Positions 42,625 through 50,793 of a stretch of DNA of 64,000 nt are shown in pieces. Positions within the stretch are counted from its first letter, which is position 1; every line of letters begins with the position of its first letter. The DNA is from Thiobacillus denitrificans. GTDB taxonomy: Bacteria > Pseudomonadota > Gammaproteobacteria > Burkholderiales > Thiobacillaceae. The stretch spans positions 62,001 to 126,000 of the forward strand of contig DYIY01000005.1 in assembly GCA_020723405.1 (NCBI GenBank). Reading direction: 5' to 3'. The position numbers were made by a program, and so were the translations under genes. The notes beneath the pieces were generated by a model. That model was given only the letters and a program-made list of their open reading frames with translations, ran no database searches and had not been told where the DNA came from.

Positions 42625-43487
42625 TGCCCCGGGTCGGCTTCAAGAAGACGTGGGCCGCCGGCACCTTCGACAAGGCCGCCGTGCAGACCTTGCTCGCGCA
42701 TCTCAAGACCTACGTGACGAACGCTGGGTTCAACGTGCTCCTCGATACCATCGACGGCATCGATTTCATTCGGATGGGTTCGCCGGCAGGCACCGCCGAT
42801 GATGACGTTCCGCACTGGGCGTTCAGCTTCCAGGATCAAGACCCCTACGGGGCGATCTTCGCGTACCCGGTCTACGGCAACGACTACCTCGACGAGGCTG
42901 CCTACGCGCACAGCTACACCATCGTGCATTCCGCGTGGGTCGGCAATCCATCGCCGGAGATCACGGTCTGGTTCGCCGCCGACGGCGCGGCCGGGTGGTG
43001 GTGGTTGCATGCCAGCCAGGTCGACACCAACAGCACCACCGGCGTGTCGATGCGCTTCGCCGTTGCCGGCGCGACCTCGCGGCGCTATCCGTCTGACACC
43101 CACCAGGGGCTGTGCGCCCGTTACGGCATCTGGGATCCGTGGGGCGATTGGGAGCCGGCCTACGCGAAGGATGAAGACGGCGTGATCGACACGTATCCCT
43201 GGACGGGCACGTGGTCGCCCTTCGGCGAGGGTTGGACATTCAACGGTAAGCGCCATGCCGGTTCGCCGATGCCCAAGATGGCTGTGCCGCAGTTCCCCAA
43301 CCGGGACGGCGGCATCAGCGCCTGCATCCTCGGCGAGTTCAACGAGGTTCTGATTCTCACCGACGGCTACGCGCAGGATGAGGTCGTCGTGCCGGGCTGG
43401 ATCGCGATGATCGGCGACGAGTGGGATCAGCCCTACGCCGTGCCGGCCCCGCCTCAGTTTGACGACCCGGACGCCGAGCCGCTATGA
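42624..43487 (+). CDS. Distal tail protein with aromatic clusters
   Basis: A 287-aa protein from ATG 42624. It begins VGFKKTWAAGTFDKAAVQTL and contains many Trp/Tyr residues (GWWWLHASQ, WDPWGDWEPAY, WTGTWSPFGEGW), echoing the aromatic style of the 816-aa protein. It overlaps its neighbours on both sides. No known domain. Confidence 0.65.
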   Translation: MPRVGFKKTWAAGTFDKAAVQTLLAHLKTYVTNAGFNVLLDTIDGIDFIRMGSPAGTADDDVPHWAFSFQDQDPYGAIFAYPVYGNDYLDEAAYAHSYTIVHSAWVGNPSPEITVWFAADGAAGWWWLHASQVDTNSTTGVSMRFAVAGATSRRYPSDTHQGLCARYGIWDPWGDWEPAYAKDEDGVIDTYPWTGTWSPFGEGWTFNGKRHAGSPMPKMAVPQFPNRDGGISACILGEFNEVLILTDGYAQDEVVVPGWIAMIGDEWDQPYAVPAPPQFDDPDAEPL

Positions 43488-45019
43488 CCCTCGGCATCTC
43501 GCTTGCCATCACGCTGGGGGCGGGGCTGTACGCCGACTCGGGGCCGACCGTCCTCAAGCGCCGCTTCGAGGCCGCGTGGGGCAAGACGGAAGTCTTCGTG
43601 GCCAATGCCACAGCGTGGGAACTGGCTCGGGAGCGTGCTTGGCAGCACGCGGAAGGCTGGTCGATCCGCCTCGCGCAGAATCTCCAGTCACCCTACGGAC
43701 TGCGGCTGGAAGGCGCGAGACGTTATCCCTACGGGGACATGCGCCAGCACCGGCGGAAGATGTCAGCCCCCTGGGGTAACGTCCCTCAGGCGAAGGCTCG
43801 CCACGTCATTCCGTACACTGATCTCGGTACCTGCCGGAAATCGATGCGCGTTGCGTACTGGCTGACCCAAGCAGTCGCAGCCAGGCAAGTGCTCGGGTAC
43901 GACGTGACCAACGTCGATCCGGTCGCCAAGCGACTGACAGCATCCTGGTCGATCCTCGACGACGTCCGTCTGCAGGCGGTGGTGAACAGCCCGGAGCTCG
44001 TCTGGCACGACCAGCGGATTCGCATCGTTGAGGCGACCCTTTCCTGCGACGAGGAGAGCCCGGTCTGGATTGCACGGGTCGAGATCGCGGCCATCACCGA
44101 CTTCGCTGCCATCACCATCGGCGACACGATCACCCTTGCCTTGGGGCTGGAAACCTTCTTGCTGGTGGTCGACGGCAAGACGCTGTCGCGCACCTCGGTC
44201 GCCGACCAGCGGATGGAACTGACGGCAGTCTCACCCGTGGCGCTGTTCGACGCACCCTTCGCCGGCACGATCCGCTACTACGAGGCCGGTGCGGTTTCCG
44301 CGCGTGCGGCGGTGGAGTTCCTGATCGGCTCGGTCGACTGGAGTCTTCCCGACTGGATCATTCCGGTGGGCCGGTTGATGCTGGAAGGGGCGACTCCGCT
44401 GGCGGCTGCCCGCAACATCGTCGCGGCCATCGGCGGCATCGTCGAGAGCAACCCGGATGGCACGGTGGTTTGCCGCCGCCGGCACCCAGTCAGTATCCCG
44501 CAGTACGGTGCTGCGACAGTCGCGCACAGCCTGTTCGACGCGGATGTGATGTCGGCGCAGGCGCAGATCGCGCCGATGCGCGGCTACAACCGGGTGACCA
44601 TTGCCAACGAGGAGGGCGGTACGGGCACGTCCGCCGACCGCATCGAGTACGTGGCTGATGCCGATGATGCCTATCGAGGCACGGTGCGAGCCTATTTCGC
44701 CAGCACGCGTGCGGTGGTGCTGGCCCATACCGGACATCCGTCCACGATCATCGCGAGCCTTGGCGCGGTCACCCGCACCGAGAGTGAGACGGTCGAGTTC
44801 ATCGAAGGGCAGGCGAGCACCCGATACCCGGTGACCGCCATAGTGAATCTCGCTTGGCAGCACACCGGGTTGGGCGACGTGACCGCCTCGGGCCAGAGTC
44901 TGACGGCTGCCACGAGCGGATACAGCCTGCTTCGAATCACCTACACCACCACGTCGCTTGACTGGCGCGTCGCACTTCCCATCGACGAGGAAGTGCAGTT
45001 TGTGCTGGTCGATGCCTGA
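43484..45019 (+). CDS. Probable tail hub / baseplate-like protein
   Basis: A 511-aa protein overlapping the previous stop. The N-terminus has a hydrophobic SLAITLGAGLYA segment. Later segments read QKAKARHVIPY-like, AATIGDTITLALGLETFLLV and FDAPFAGTIRYYEAGAVSAR, a pattern similar to hub-type tail proteins. Size and location between minor tail genes support a tail-tip hub; the family match is not certain. Confidence 0.6.
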   Translation: MTLGISLAITLGAGLYADSGPTVLKRRFEAAWGKTEVFVANATAWELARERAWQHAEGWSIRLAQNLQSPYGLRLEGARRYPYGDMRQHRRKMSAPWGNVPQAKARHVIPYTDLGTCRKSMRVAYWLTQAVAARQVLGYDVTNVDPVAKRLTASWSILDDVRLQAVVNSPELVWHDQRIRIVEATLSCDEESPVWIARVEIAAITDFAAITIGDTITLALGLETFLLVVDGKTLSRTSVADQRMELTAVSPVALFDAPFAGTIRYYEAGAVSARAAVEFLIGSVDWSLPDWIIPVGRLMLEGATPLAAARNIVAAIGGIVESNPDGTVVCRRRHPVSIPQYGAATVAHSLFDADVMSAQAQIAPMRGYNRVTIANEEGGTGTSADRIEYVADADDAYRGTVRAYFASTRAVVLAHTGHPSTIIASLGAVTRTESETVEFIEGQASTRYPVTAIVNLAWQHTGLGDVTASGQSLTAATSGYSLLRITYTTTSLDWRVALPIDEEVQFVLVDA

Positions 45020-45028
45020 GGACACATC

Positions 45029-45535
45029 ATGGCCAATGCCACCATTCGCGTTCAATTCGGAAACCCGGACGGTTCGGGTTCGGACGGTCACTTGTCGGCT
45101 GAGGTCGACACCCGGCCTGATGGCCTGAACGGCGGCCGCAGTTCCTTCAGCCCGGGTGAAACCGCCTACATCCTCGTCTACAAGTCCGACAACGTCAGCA
45201 TCACCGACACCATCTGCTCGGCCGGATCGCTCTCGGCGCAGGGCAGTGCCGTGGTGACGGTGACCGAGGAACTGATGTTCGAGGATGCCGATACGGCGAC
45301 GCTCGGCAAACCGGCGCGCTCCAGTCTCTCGCAGTCGGTCTGGTATGGGCGCAGCCTCGGCGGTCTGACGCTTCAGTCCGACAAGGTCACGGTGAAGGCA
45401 TCAAGCAAAGGGGTGGCAGTGGCCAAGGTCACCTACGACGCGCTGGCGCTGGTCTATGCCCTGTCGTCCCCCTCCACGCTCAACGGCGAGACGGATTTTT
45501 CCATCCTGGCACTGATCAAGGGGACAGCATCGTGA
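45029..45535 (+). CDS. Minor tail protein of unknown function
   Basis: A 168-aa beta-rich protein with the sequence ATIRVQFGNPDGSGSDGHLS and KVTVKASSKGVAVAKVTYDA. It lies after the hub-like gene and overlaps the next by 4 bp. Probably structural. Confidence 0.65.
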   Translation: MANATIRVQFGNPDGSGSDGHLSAEVDTRPDGLNGGRSSFSPGETAYILVYKSDNVSITDTICSAGSLSAQGSAVVTVTEELMFEDADTATLGKPARSSLSQSVWYGRSLGGLTLQSDKVTVKASSKGVAVAKVTYDALALVYALSSPSTLNGETDFSILALIKGTAS

Positions 45536-45828
45536 TCATCGAGGTTTACCGGGGCGACGGTGCGCGCGAGGGTTCGCCCATCGTCGAGCCGCTACTCGCC
45601 GACGACGCGCTGATCCACCGGGGCGTGGCCGAGATGGACGCCAATGCGCACGCCTTCAACCGGGTCGAGATGGCGGTGGTCTTCCGGCCGGGGATTCGTC
45701 TCGGTCAGATCGTCGAGGCGACCGACCCGTCCACGGCGAGCCCCTATCGCGCCAAGGTGACCGGTATCCAGATCACGGTGTCGGAAGCGGCCATCGAAAC
45801 CCAACTCACCCTGGAGCAGCCGCGATGA
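45532..45828 (+). CDS. Minor tail protein of unknown function
   Basis: A 98-aa protein from GTG 45532. It begins IIEVYRGDGAREGSPIVEP and contains NRVEMAVVFRPGIRLGQIVE, a compact beta pattern with no known domain. It is coupled to both neighbours by overlaps. Confidence 0.6.
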   Translation: MIIEVYRGDGAREGSPIVEPLLADDALIHRGVAEMDANAHAFNRVEMAVVFRPGIRLGQIVEATDPSTASPYRAKVTGIQITVSEAAIETQLTLEQPR

Positions 45829-46043
45829 GCTTCGCGCTGAAAGAACTATCCCGTCTGCTGGCCACGGATACGCCGGTGGTCGGCGCTGTGGTCGGCATCG
45901 ACGGGGCGGTCGTGCGCGTGGCTACCGAGCGGGGTGCCGTCACCGCCCGGACGCTCGATGTTGTGACCGTTGGCGACCGCGTGCAAATCAAGAACGGCAT
46001 TGCCAGCAAAGCACCGGTGGCCAAGCAGGTGTTTCCCGTCTGA
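45825..46043 (+). CDS. Small late protein
   Basis: A 72-aa protein overlapping the previous stop (ATGA). It contains DTPVVGAVVGIDGAVVRVAT and VTVGDRVQIKNG, resembling a small OB/SH3-like beta fold. Function unknown. Confidence 0.6.
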   Translation: MSFALKELSRLLATDTPVVGAVVGIDGAVVRVATERGAVTARTLDVVTVGDRVQIKNGIASKAPVAKQVFPV

Positions 46044-46063
46044 CGACAATTGGAGGAATCGAA

Positions 46064-46300
46064 GTGAAGCAAGCGACAACATTTCTGGAGCGGGTCAGGC
46101 CCGCCATCGACGCCCTGCCCGATGGGGCGGACAAAGACACGCTGCTGGCTCTGGCCGAGGCGCAGGACACCATCGAGCGTGGTGACGTGCATCCGAAGCT
46201 GCGCGCGCTGGCAATGCGTCGGCTGACGGGCGGCGCAGCCATCGTGGCCGGCAGGAAGGCTGCGCCTACGCAGGCCAAGGGGCGCGGCAAGAAGCCGTAA
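46064..46300 (+). CDS. Small late protein
   Basis: A 78-aa protein from GTG 46064 after TTGGAGGAAT. It is helical (ATTFLERVRPAIDALPDG) with a basic C-terminus (GRKAAPTQAKGRGKKP). No motif. It precedes the hairpin that separates tail and lysis modules. Confidence 0.55.
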   Translation: MKQATTFLERVRPAIDALPDGADKDTLLALAEAQDTIERGDVHPKLRALAMRRLTGGAAIVAGRKAAPTQAKGRGKKP

Positions 46301-46330
46301 CGCCAAAGCAACCCAAATCCCACACCCGCG

Positions 46331-46351
46331 AACCCGCCCACGAGGCGGGTT
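46331..46351 (+). terminator. Hairpin between tail and lysis genes
   Basis: Stem AACCCGCC (46331-46338) / GGCGGGTT (46344-46351) with a 5-nt loop. The T tract is weak, so it may only attenuate. It strongly resembles the hairpin at 31159-31188. Confidence 0.5.
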
Positions 46352-46374
46352 TCGCATTTCTGGAGGACAAAGAC

Positions 46375-46668
46375 ATGGATTCCACCCAAACCGAGCGCCG
46401 GAAGATGGTGACCATCCCACAAGAAGAATTCGAGGCGATGCTGGAGCGTGCCGCCGAACGCGGAGCCCGGCACGCCCTGGCTGATGTCGGCCTCGACGGG
46501 CCTGAGGCGGCGCACGACATCCGCGAGCTGCGCGGGCTGCTCGATGCCTTCAACGAGGCCAAGAAAACCGCCGGCCTGACCATCGTGAAGATGCTGGTCA
46601 CAGGGTTGGTAATGGCGCTGCTGGCCGGCGCGTTCCTGAAACTGAAGCTGTTCGGAGGTGGGCAATGA
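46375..46668 (+). CDS. DUF6127-like membrane protein (lysis module)
   Basis: A 97-aa protein with an acidic N-terminus (PQEEFEAMLERAAERGARHA) and a C-terminal membrane helix (about residues 68-92). A LKLKLF tail follows. It matches the DUF6127 pattern found next to holins. A lysis or anti-holin role is inferred from position. Confidence 0.75.
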   Translation: MDSTQTERRKMVTIPQEEFEAMLERAAERGARHALADVGLDGPEAAHDIRELRGLLDAFNEAKKTAGLTIVKMLVTGLVMALLAGAFLKLKLFGGGQ

Positions 46669-47141
46669 TCGAGACTCTGCTCGGTGGCCTTCTTGGTGGG
46701 GCCTTCCGCCTTGCACCCGAAATTCTGAAGTGGCTCGACCGCAAGGGTGAGCGCAGCCATGAGCTGGCGATGCAGGACAAGGCGCTGGAGTTCGAGAAGC
46801 TGCGCGGGGCGCAACGGATGGCAGAGATCGGTGCCGCTGCCGACGCCGCGTGGAATACCGGGGCCATCGATGCCTTGCGCGAGGCGGTCACGGCGCAGGG
46901 GCAGCGATCCGGTGTGCGTTGGGCCGATGCTTTGTCGATCAGCGTGCGCCCTGTGATCACCTACTGGTTCATGGCGCTCTACTGTGCCGCAAAGACGGCA
47001 GCGTTTGTCGCTGCTGTCACCGCCGGTGCTGGTTGGGGAACGGCGATCCTGCATGCCTGGACGGAAGCGGATCAAGCGCTGTGGGCGGGCGTGCTGAACT
47101 TCTGGTTCCTTGGGCGCGTGTTTGACCGGGTGCGACCGTGA
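46665..47141 (+). CDS. Holin-like three-TM protein
   Basis: A 158-aa protein overlapping the preceding stop. An N-terminal GGLLGGAFRLAPEIL segment is followed by a charged middle (KWLDRKGERSHELAMQD). Two clear helices end the protein near residues 100-122 and 130-150. This is the architecture of the 3TM holin family seen in prophages and gene transfer agents. It would permeabilise the membrane to release the endolysin. Confidence 0.8.
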   Translation: MIETLLGGLLGGAFRLAPEILKWLDRKGERSHELAMQDKALEFEKLRGAQRMAEIGAAADAAWNTGAIDALREAVTAQGQRSGVRWADALSISVRPVITYWFMALYCAAKTAAFVAAVTAGAGWGTAILHAWTEADQALWAGVLNFWFLGRVFDRVRP

Positions 47142-47596
47142 TCGAGGTTCCGAAACCGGCCATCGAACTGGCCAAGCGTTTCGAAGGTTTCGAACGCAAG
47201 GCCAAGCGAGGGGTTGAGATCACCGCAGTTCCCTACATCTGCCCGGCAGGGTTCTGGACGATTGGCTACGGCCATCTGTGCGACCCGAAGCATCCCCCGA
47301 TCACCGAAGCGGAGGCCCAGGTCTATCTGGCACGTGATCTGAAAACGGCGCTGGCGGCGACCTTGCGCTATTGCCCGGTGCTGGCCACGGAACCGGACGT
47401 GCGGCTGGCGGCCATCGTGGATTTCACGTTCAACCTCGGCGCGGGGCGTTTGCAGACATCGACTTTGCGGCGAAGAGTCAATCAGCGGGATTGGCTGGGT
47501 ACTGCGCAAGAATTACGCCGGTGGGTCTACGGCGGAGGGCGAATCCTGCCAGGATTGGCCGCTCGGCGTGAGTGTGAGGTCAGTTTGCTTTCGTAA
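47138..47596 (+). CDS. Endolysin, GH24 lysozyme family
   Basis: A 152-aa protein from GTG 47138. It has RFEGFE with the catalytic Glu16 and TIGYGH at 41-46, the T4-lysozyme-type signature, and AIVDFTFNLGAG later. There is no signal peptide or SAR domain, so it depends on a holin. No spanin genes are visible downstream, where the defence block begins only 28 bp later. Confidence 0.92.
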   Translation: MIEVPKPAIELAKRFEGFERKAKRGVEITAVPYICPAGFWTIGYGHLCDPKHPPITEAEAQVYLARDLKTALAATLRYCPVLATEPDVRLAAIVDFTFNLGAGRLQTSTLRRRVNQRDWLGTAQELRRWVYGGGRILPGLAARRECEVSLLS

Positions 47597-47624
47597 GCGC
47601 CGCGACATAGGAATGCGCAGAGAA

Positions 47625-48572
47625 TTACGCTTGCTGCAGTGCCCGTTTCAAAGATGGTGAAATCTGCCAAACCCGCGACTGCCCACCAATATATTTCGAC
47701 ACCTTGATGTGGTTGTTACTCTCCATAAGGCTCAGTACAAAATCCACGAAGCCGACTGGTCTCTGAATGCGAGACGCCAATTCTTCGTTCTGGCAGACAT
47801 TCTCGTTGACGAGCAGCGCAGCGATCCGGGCGACCACCTCGTTGTAATCAGGAACGTATGCCTCTGCGAACTGCTGAAAACCGAAATCCGTAAGCACGAC
47901 GTGTGAGAGGGGCGCGCCCAGAACGTAGGAAATGTTGATCAGGTATTTCTGCCCGAGAATTTCGAGAGAATCAAGCAACTCTTGCTGAGGAACTTCTGCC
48001 AATGCTGGCTCGGCGCAGATTTGTTCAAACGTCACGAGCCCGTTGTTCTGCTCAATTTGTAGGCGAGCTATTTCACGCAAGACCAAATCGTCGACGCGTG
48101 TCAGACCTGGAATCAGCGGCCCCGAACCTGAGAATCGTGCAGGCGGATTGCCGATTACTGGCTTGTCATTGACATCGAAGATTGCAGACAAAATACGCTG
48201 AAGACTCTGGCTGTAGTCTTCAAGGTTGTCCACTTTCTGCCAGACAGTGGATCGAAGGCTCTCCGGAACGTCACATTCGTCGATAACGACCGGAATAAGC
48301 CTTGTACCACGGCTGATGCGATTAACAACCGAGGCGTTCAGTTCCTCACGCACCCACGGCTTTTGGACGCTGGTGACCGAGAGAACGATGATCACGGCGC
48401 GGGCATCTTTCAATCCTTCTTCGAAAATCTTGTCTACCAAACTGTCGCCGGGCTTCATCTCCCATTGGTCAAGCCAAACATCGACACCGTTTTCACGCAG
48501 CTGGCGAGCGAAATTGACTACAAAGCGATCCTTGTCTTCGCTGGCGTGACTCAGGAATACTTTTGGATGCAT
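47625..48572 (-). CDS. TIR-domain protein with long C-terminal region (second TIR of the Thoeris-like set)
   Basis: A 315-aa protein; ATG 48572 is chosen because it lies 4 bp after the effector stop with ACGGGG upstream, though an ATG at 48638 exists. Residues 4-110 are a TIR/SEFIR-type domain: VFLSHASEDK, WLDQWEMKPGDS, SVTSVQKPWVREELN with Glu76/77 as the probable catalytic acid. The remainder (about 150-315) looks like two winged-helix-type units (LVLREIARLQIEQN; VLTDFGFQQFAEAY). In Thoeris, TIR proteins sense infection and make a nucleotide signal. This one could be an additional sensor. Confidence 0.82.
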   Translation of the reverse strand: MHPKVFLSHASEDKDRFVVNFARQLRENGVDVWLDQWEMKPGDSLVDKIFEEGLKDARAVIIVLSVTSVQKPWVREELNASVVNRISRGTRLIPVVIDECDVPESLRSTVWQKVDNLEDYSQSLQRILSAIFDVNDKPVIGNPPARFSGSGPLIPGLTRVDDLVLREIARLQIEQNNGLVTFEQICAEPALAEVPQQELLDSLEILGQKYLINISYVLGAPLSHVVLTDFGFQQFAEAYVPDYNEVVARIAALLVNENVCQNEELASRIQRPVGFVDFVLSLMESNNHIKVSKYIGGQSRVWQISPSLKRALQQA

Positions 48573-48576
48573 ATGG

Positions 48577-49497
48577 CTACCCCGTTGCTGTTCCGCCACC
48601 TTGGCGGTTTGGGCTGATTTCTGTATATCTACACACATATTTCAGAAATTCGCCAAGCTCATAAATATCAAGCTCGTGATCGTGATAGTCACGCGGGGCA
48701 ATGGTGATCGTTAGCTTGCTCGTGAATTTGCGCTCGCTGCACGCAGCGACAAACGACTTGACGATTTCCCTCACCACGACATCACGCGGTGTGCTGATCC
48801 GCCCATGCCCCGTGCCTAGGATCGGGATCGATAGCGGTTCATAGCGGCCTTTAGATGAAACAAATCCCCACAGCGATGCCAAGGCTTGCTTGACGTTTTC
48901 AAAACTCGATTCGGCTACGCCATTTTCATTTAGCTCTGAAATCGCCAACAGGTATGTTGTTTTTCCCTTCGGAGAGACTAACGCTACAGTGCCAATTCCG
49001 TACTTCTCTCGCTTTCCTCCAACACGGGAGTCCCTCGTCGAAACCACGGGTTCCGACTGAAGAGCCGAAATTATGTCGGCATCAAGGTGCTCACTTTTGT
49101 CGTAGTATTTTTGGGTGAATGCACCCTGCAAGCTGCGAGAAGAAATCAGGGTTTCATTTACCTCGGTGTCGAATGTTGTATTCGTCGATATCACCTGAGC
49201 CGTCGAAAGGCTGAAGATATCTGCAATCCGGATTTCAATCCGGACATCGCTTCCGTTAAGGCGCTCGCACATAGAAATAATCGGTCGTCTAACCCAAAGC
49301 GTGTAAACAACCGAGGTGACAAGGAAGTACATCCAAAGCGCCTGAAGTTGGGCCTTCCACGCATCGACAATAAACGACGATATTTCGGTAAGTAGCCAGA
49401 AAAAGCCAAGTGCTGCCAGAAAGGTTGTGACAGTCTCTGGAGCAAAAAACGTTCGCCGCCAGTAATTGCCGAGCAGATAGGCTTTCAATGTATCCAT
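48577..49497 (-). CDS. thsA: Two-TM macro-domain effector (ThsA-like, type II Thoeris)
   Basis: A 306-aa protein from ATG 49497 after GGGGGC. Two membrane helices are visible at about residues 25-45 and 51-69. A macro domain follows (residues about 86-290) with STNTTFDTEV, YGIGTVALVSPKGKTTYLLA and the phosphate-binding LGTGHGRISTPRDV loop. This is the effector architecture of type II Thoeris, in which a TIR-made ADP-ribose derivative binds the macro domain and the membrane helices act. It lies 4 and 8 bp from the two TIR genes. Confidence 0.85.
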   Translation of the reverse strand: MDTLKAYLLGNYWRRTFFAPETVTTFLAALGFFWLLTEISSFIVDAWKAQLQALWMYFLVTSVVYTLWVRRPIISMCERLNGSDVRIEIRIADIFSLSTAQVISTNTTFDTEVNETLISSRSLQGAFTQKYYDKSEHLDADIISALQSEPVVSTRDSRVGGKREKYGIGTVALVSPKGKTTYLLAISELNENGVAESSFENVKQALASLWGFVSSKGRYEPLSIPILGTGHGRISTPRDVVVREIVKSFVAACSERKFTSKLTITIAPRDYHDHELDIYELGEFLKYVCRYTEISPNRQGGGTATG

Positions 49498-49505
49498 AGA
49501 GCCCC

Positions 49506-50009
49506 CTACAGGCCCAGGCGTTGATAGATCTCGGGCTTGTAATAAAAGGCCCCGGTTTGACCTTGTGCACGACACTGCTGATGGTTAGCTGGCCAGTTTT
49601 CCAATGCGTGCTGAAGAATGGCGGCATTAAAACTGATATGGATCGCCAACTCATCCCTGATGACAGGAGGACAGCGATCTTGGTCTTGTTGTCTTTGCCC
49701 ATTGAGATTGACTGCGATGATCGGTAATCCCATTTGAATAGCCTGCTCTAGTTCCCACTTTACAAACCGATAGAGATATCGTGTTTGCTCGCCGATCAGC
49801 ACAACCAGTACCGCCGAATTATTTAGTCGCTCACGCAGTTGTCTCTTGATGGATGCTTCTTGGCTGTCGTCACGAGCGGTGTTTAGATCGTGCGCGTTGT
49901 AGAAATTGAACGAAATGCCTTCGTGCTGCTTCCATGCGCACATCAGGCGGTAGTAATGCATATCTCGATCGCCATCGAAGCAGATATAAGTCTTATTTCT
50001 GTACGCCAC
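49506..50009 (-). CDS. thsB: ThsB-type TIR protein (DUF1863-like)
   Basis: A 167-aa protein from GTG 50009 with AAGGGAG at a good spacing. It has the small TIR-like fold: TYICFDGDRDMHYYRLMCAW, LNNSAVLVVLIGEQTRYLYR and FVKWELEQAIQMGLPIIAVN, with the Glu of KWELE as the likely catalytic residue. ThsB proteins of this type detect phage and produce a nucleotide signal for ThsA. It is the first of the three Thoeris genes, 66 bp after the BREX genes. Confidence 0.85.
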   Translation of the reverse strand: MAYRNKTYICFDGDRDMHYYRLMCAWKQHEGISFNFYNAHDLNTARDDSQEASIKRQLRERLNNSAVLVVLIGEQTRYLYRFVKWELEQAIQMGLPIIAVNLNGQRQQDQDRCPPVIRDELAIHISFNAAILQHALENWPANHQQCRAQGQTGAFYYKPEIYQRLGL

Positions 50010-50075
50010 GATTGTCTCCCTTAAGAATTAGTGTCCGGAATGTGCAATGCCATGCCCAGACGATAGCGCCGTCGC

Positions 50076-50789
50076 CTACCGCAACGAGATCAGTTGCTGC
50101 CCGCCGCTCTCCGATCTGACTTCGAGCGTCTTGCTCCGTGAGGCGAGGTAAGCAATCGGTTGATCGAGAACGAATGGATAAATCACCGCGAGCGACGACA
50201 GCGCTGGAACAGATACCGCCTTTCCCACGTGACGGAGCGTGGCCTCAATCAGCCAGCAGACTGCATCCTCGTTGCTTACGATGATGGGCTGCAATCGCAC
50301 CAAGCGTTTTCCCTTTTCGACGCGCTCGATGGCCCCCCAGCTTGCCTGGGACTGCAACACCATATTGGTCATCCGGTAGGTGCCCTCGCGTTCCCCATAG
50401 GTTTCGCTCATCCGCCGATGAACCTCGGCTGATGCGCAATCACCCTGTATCGCTGATAGACGCCCGACCAACTCGGCCACCTTGCCGAAGAATGGATAGG
50501 TGGCGATGGCCATGCCCCAGGTCAGCGCTGCGATCGGAATGCCAGGGTCACCCTTGAATAACTGAACGCCACGTGCGGCGAATTCCGCCAGTTCCGGGCG
50601 CGGCTCCAACCACAACCGATTGAGTACAGTACGCGTCTTCTTGCGCGCTGCAACGCCCAGTTCTGCTGCGTCGAGCAGGGCGTTCAGATAGTCCAGGCTG
50701 CCAAGTTCGGCACGCACCCTAAGCGCGGCAGCCGCCCATTCAAGCGGTATAAAGCGGTCAAACCCTATTTGTGGTGCTGGTGATGTCAT
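50076..50789 (-). CDS. Probable BrxA-like protein (BREX type 3)
   Basis: A 237-aa helical protein 4 bp after pglZ. It contains PLEWAAAALRVRAELG, AELGVAARKKTRTVLNRLWL and IAALTWGMAIATYPFFGKVA, compatible with a BrxA/DUF1819-type NusB-like protein. Type 3 BREX loci carry a brxA next to pglZ, which supports this. The sequence match itself is not decisive for me. It ends the BREX part of the block. Confidence 0.6.
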   Translation of the reverse strand: MTSPAPQIGFDRFIPLEWAAAALRVRAELGSLDYLNALLDAAELGVAARKKTRTVLNRLWLEPRPELAEFAARGVQLFKGDPGIPIAALTWGMAIATYPFFGKVAELVGRLSAIQGDCASAEVHRRMSETYGEREGTYRMTNMVLQSQASWGAIERVEKGKRLVRLQPIIVSNEDAVCWLIEATLRHVGKAVSVPALSSLAVIYPFVLDQPIAYLASRSKTLEVRSESGGQQLISLR

Positions 50790-50793
50790 CGGC

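Noticed and set aside
47625-48638. ATG at 48638 as start of the long TIR protein
   Set aside because: It would overlap the effector gene by 62 bp and lacks a ribosome site; ATG 48572 begins just before the TIR domain.
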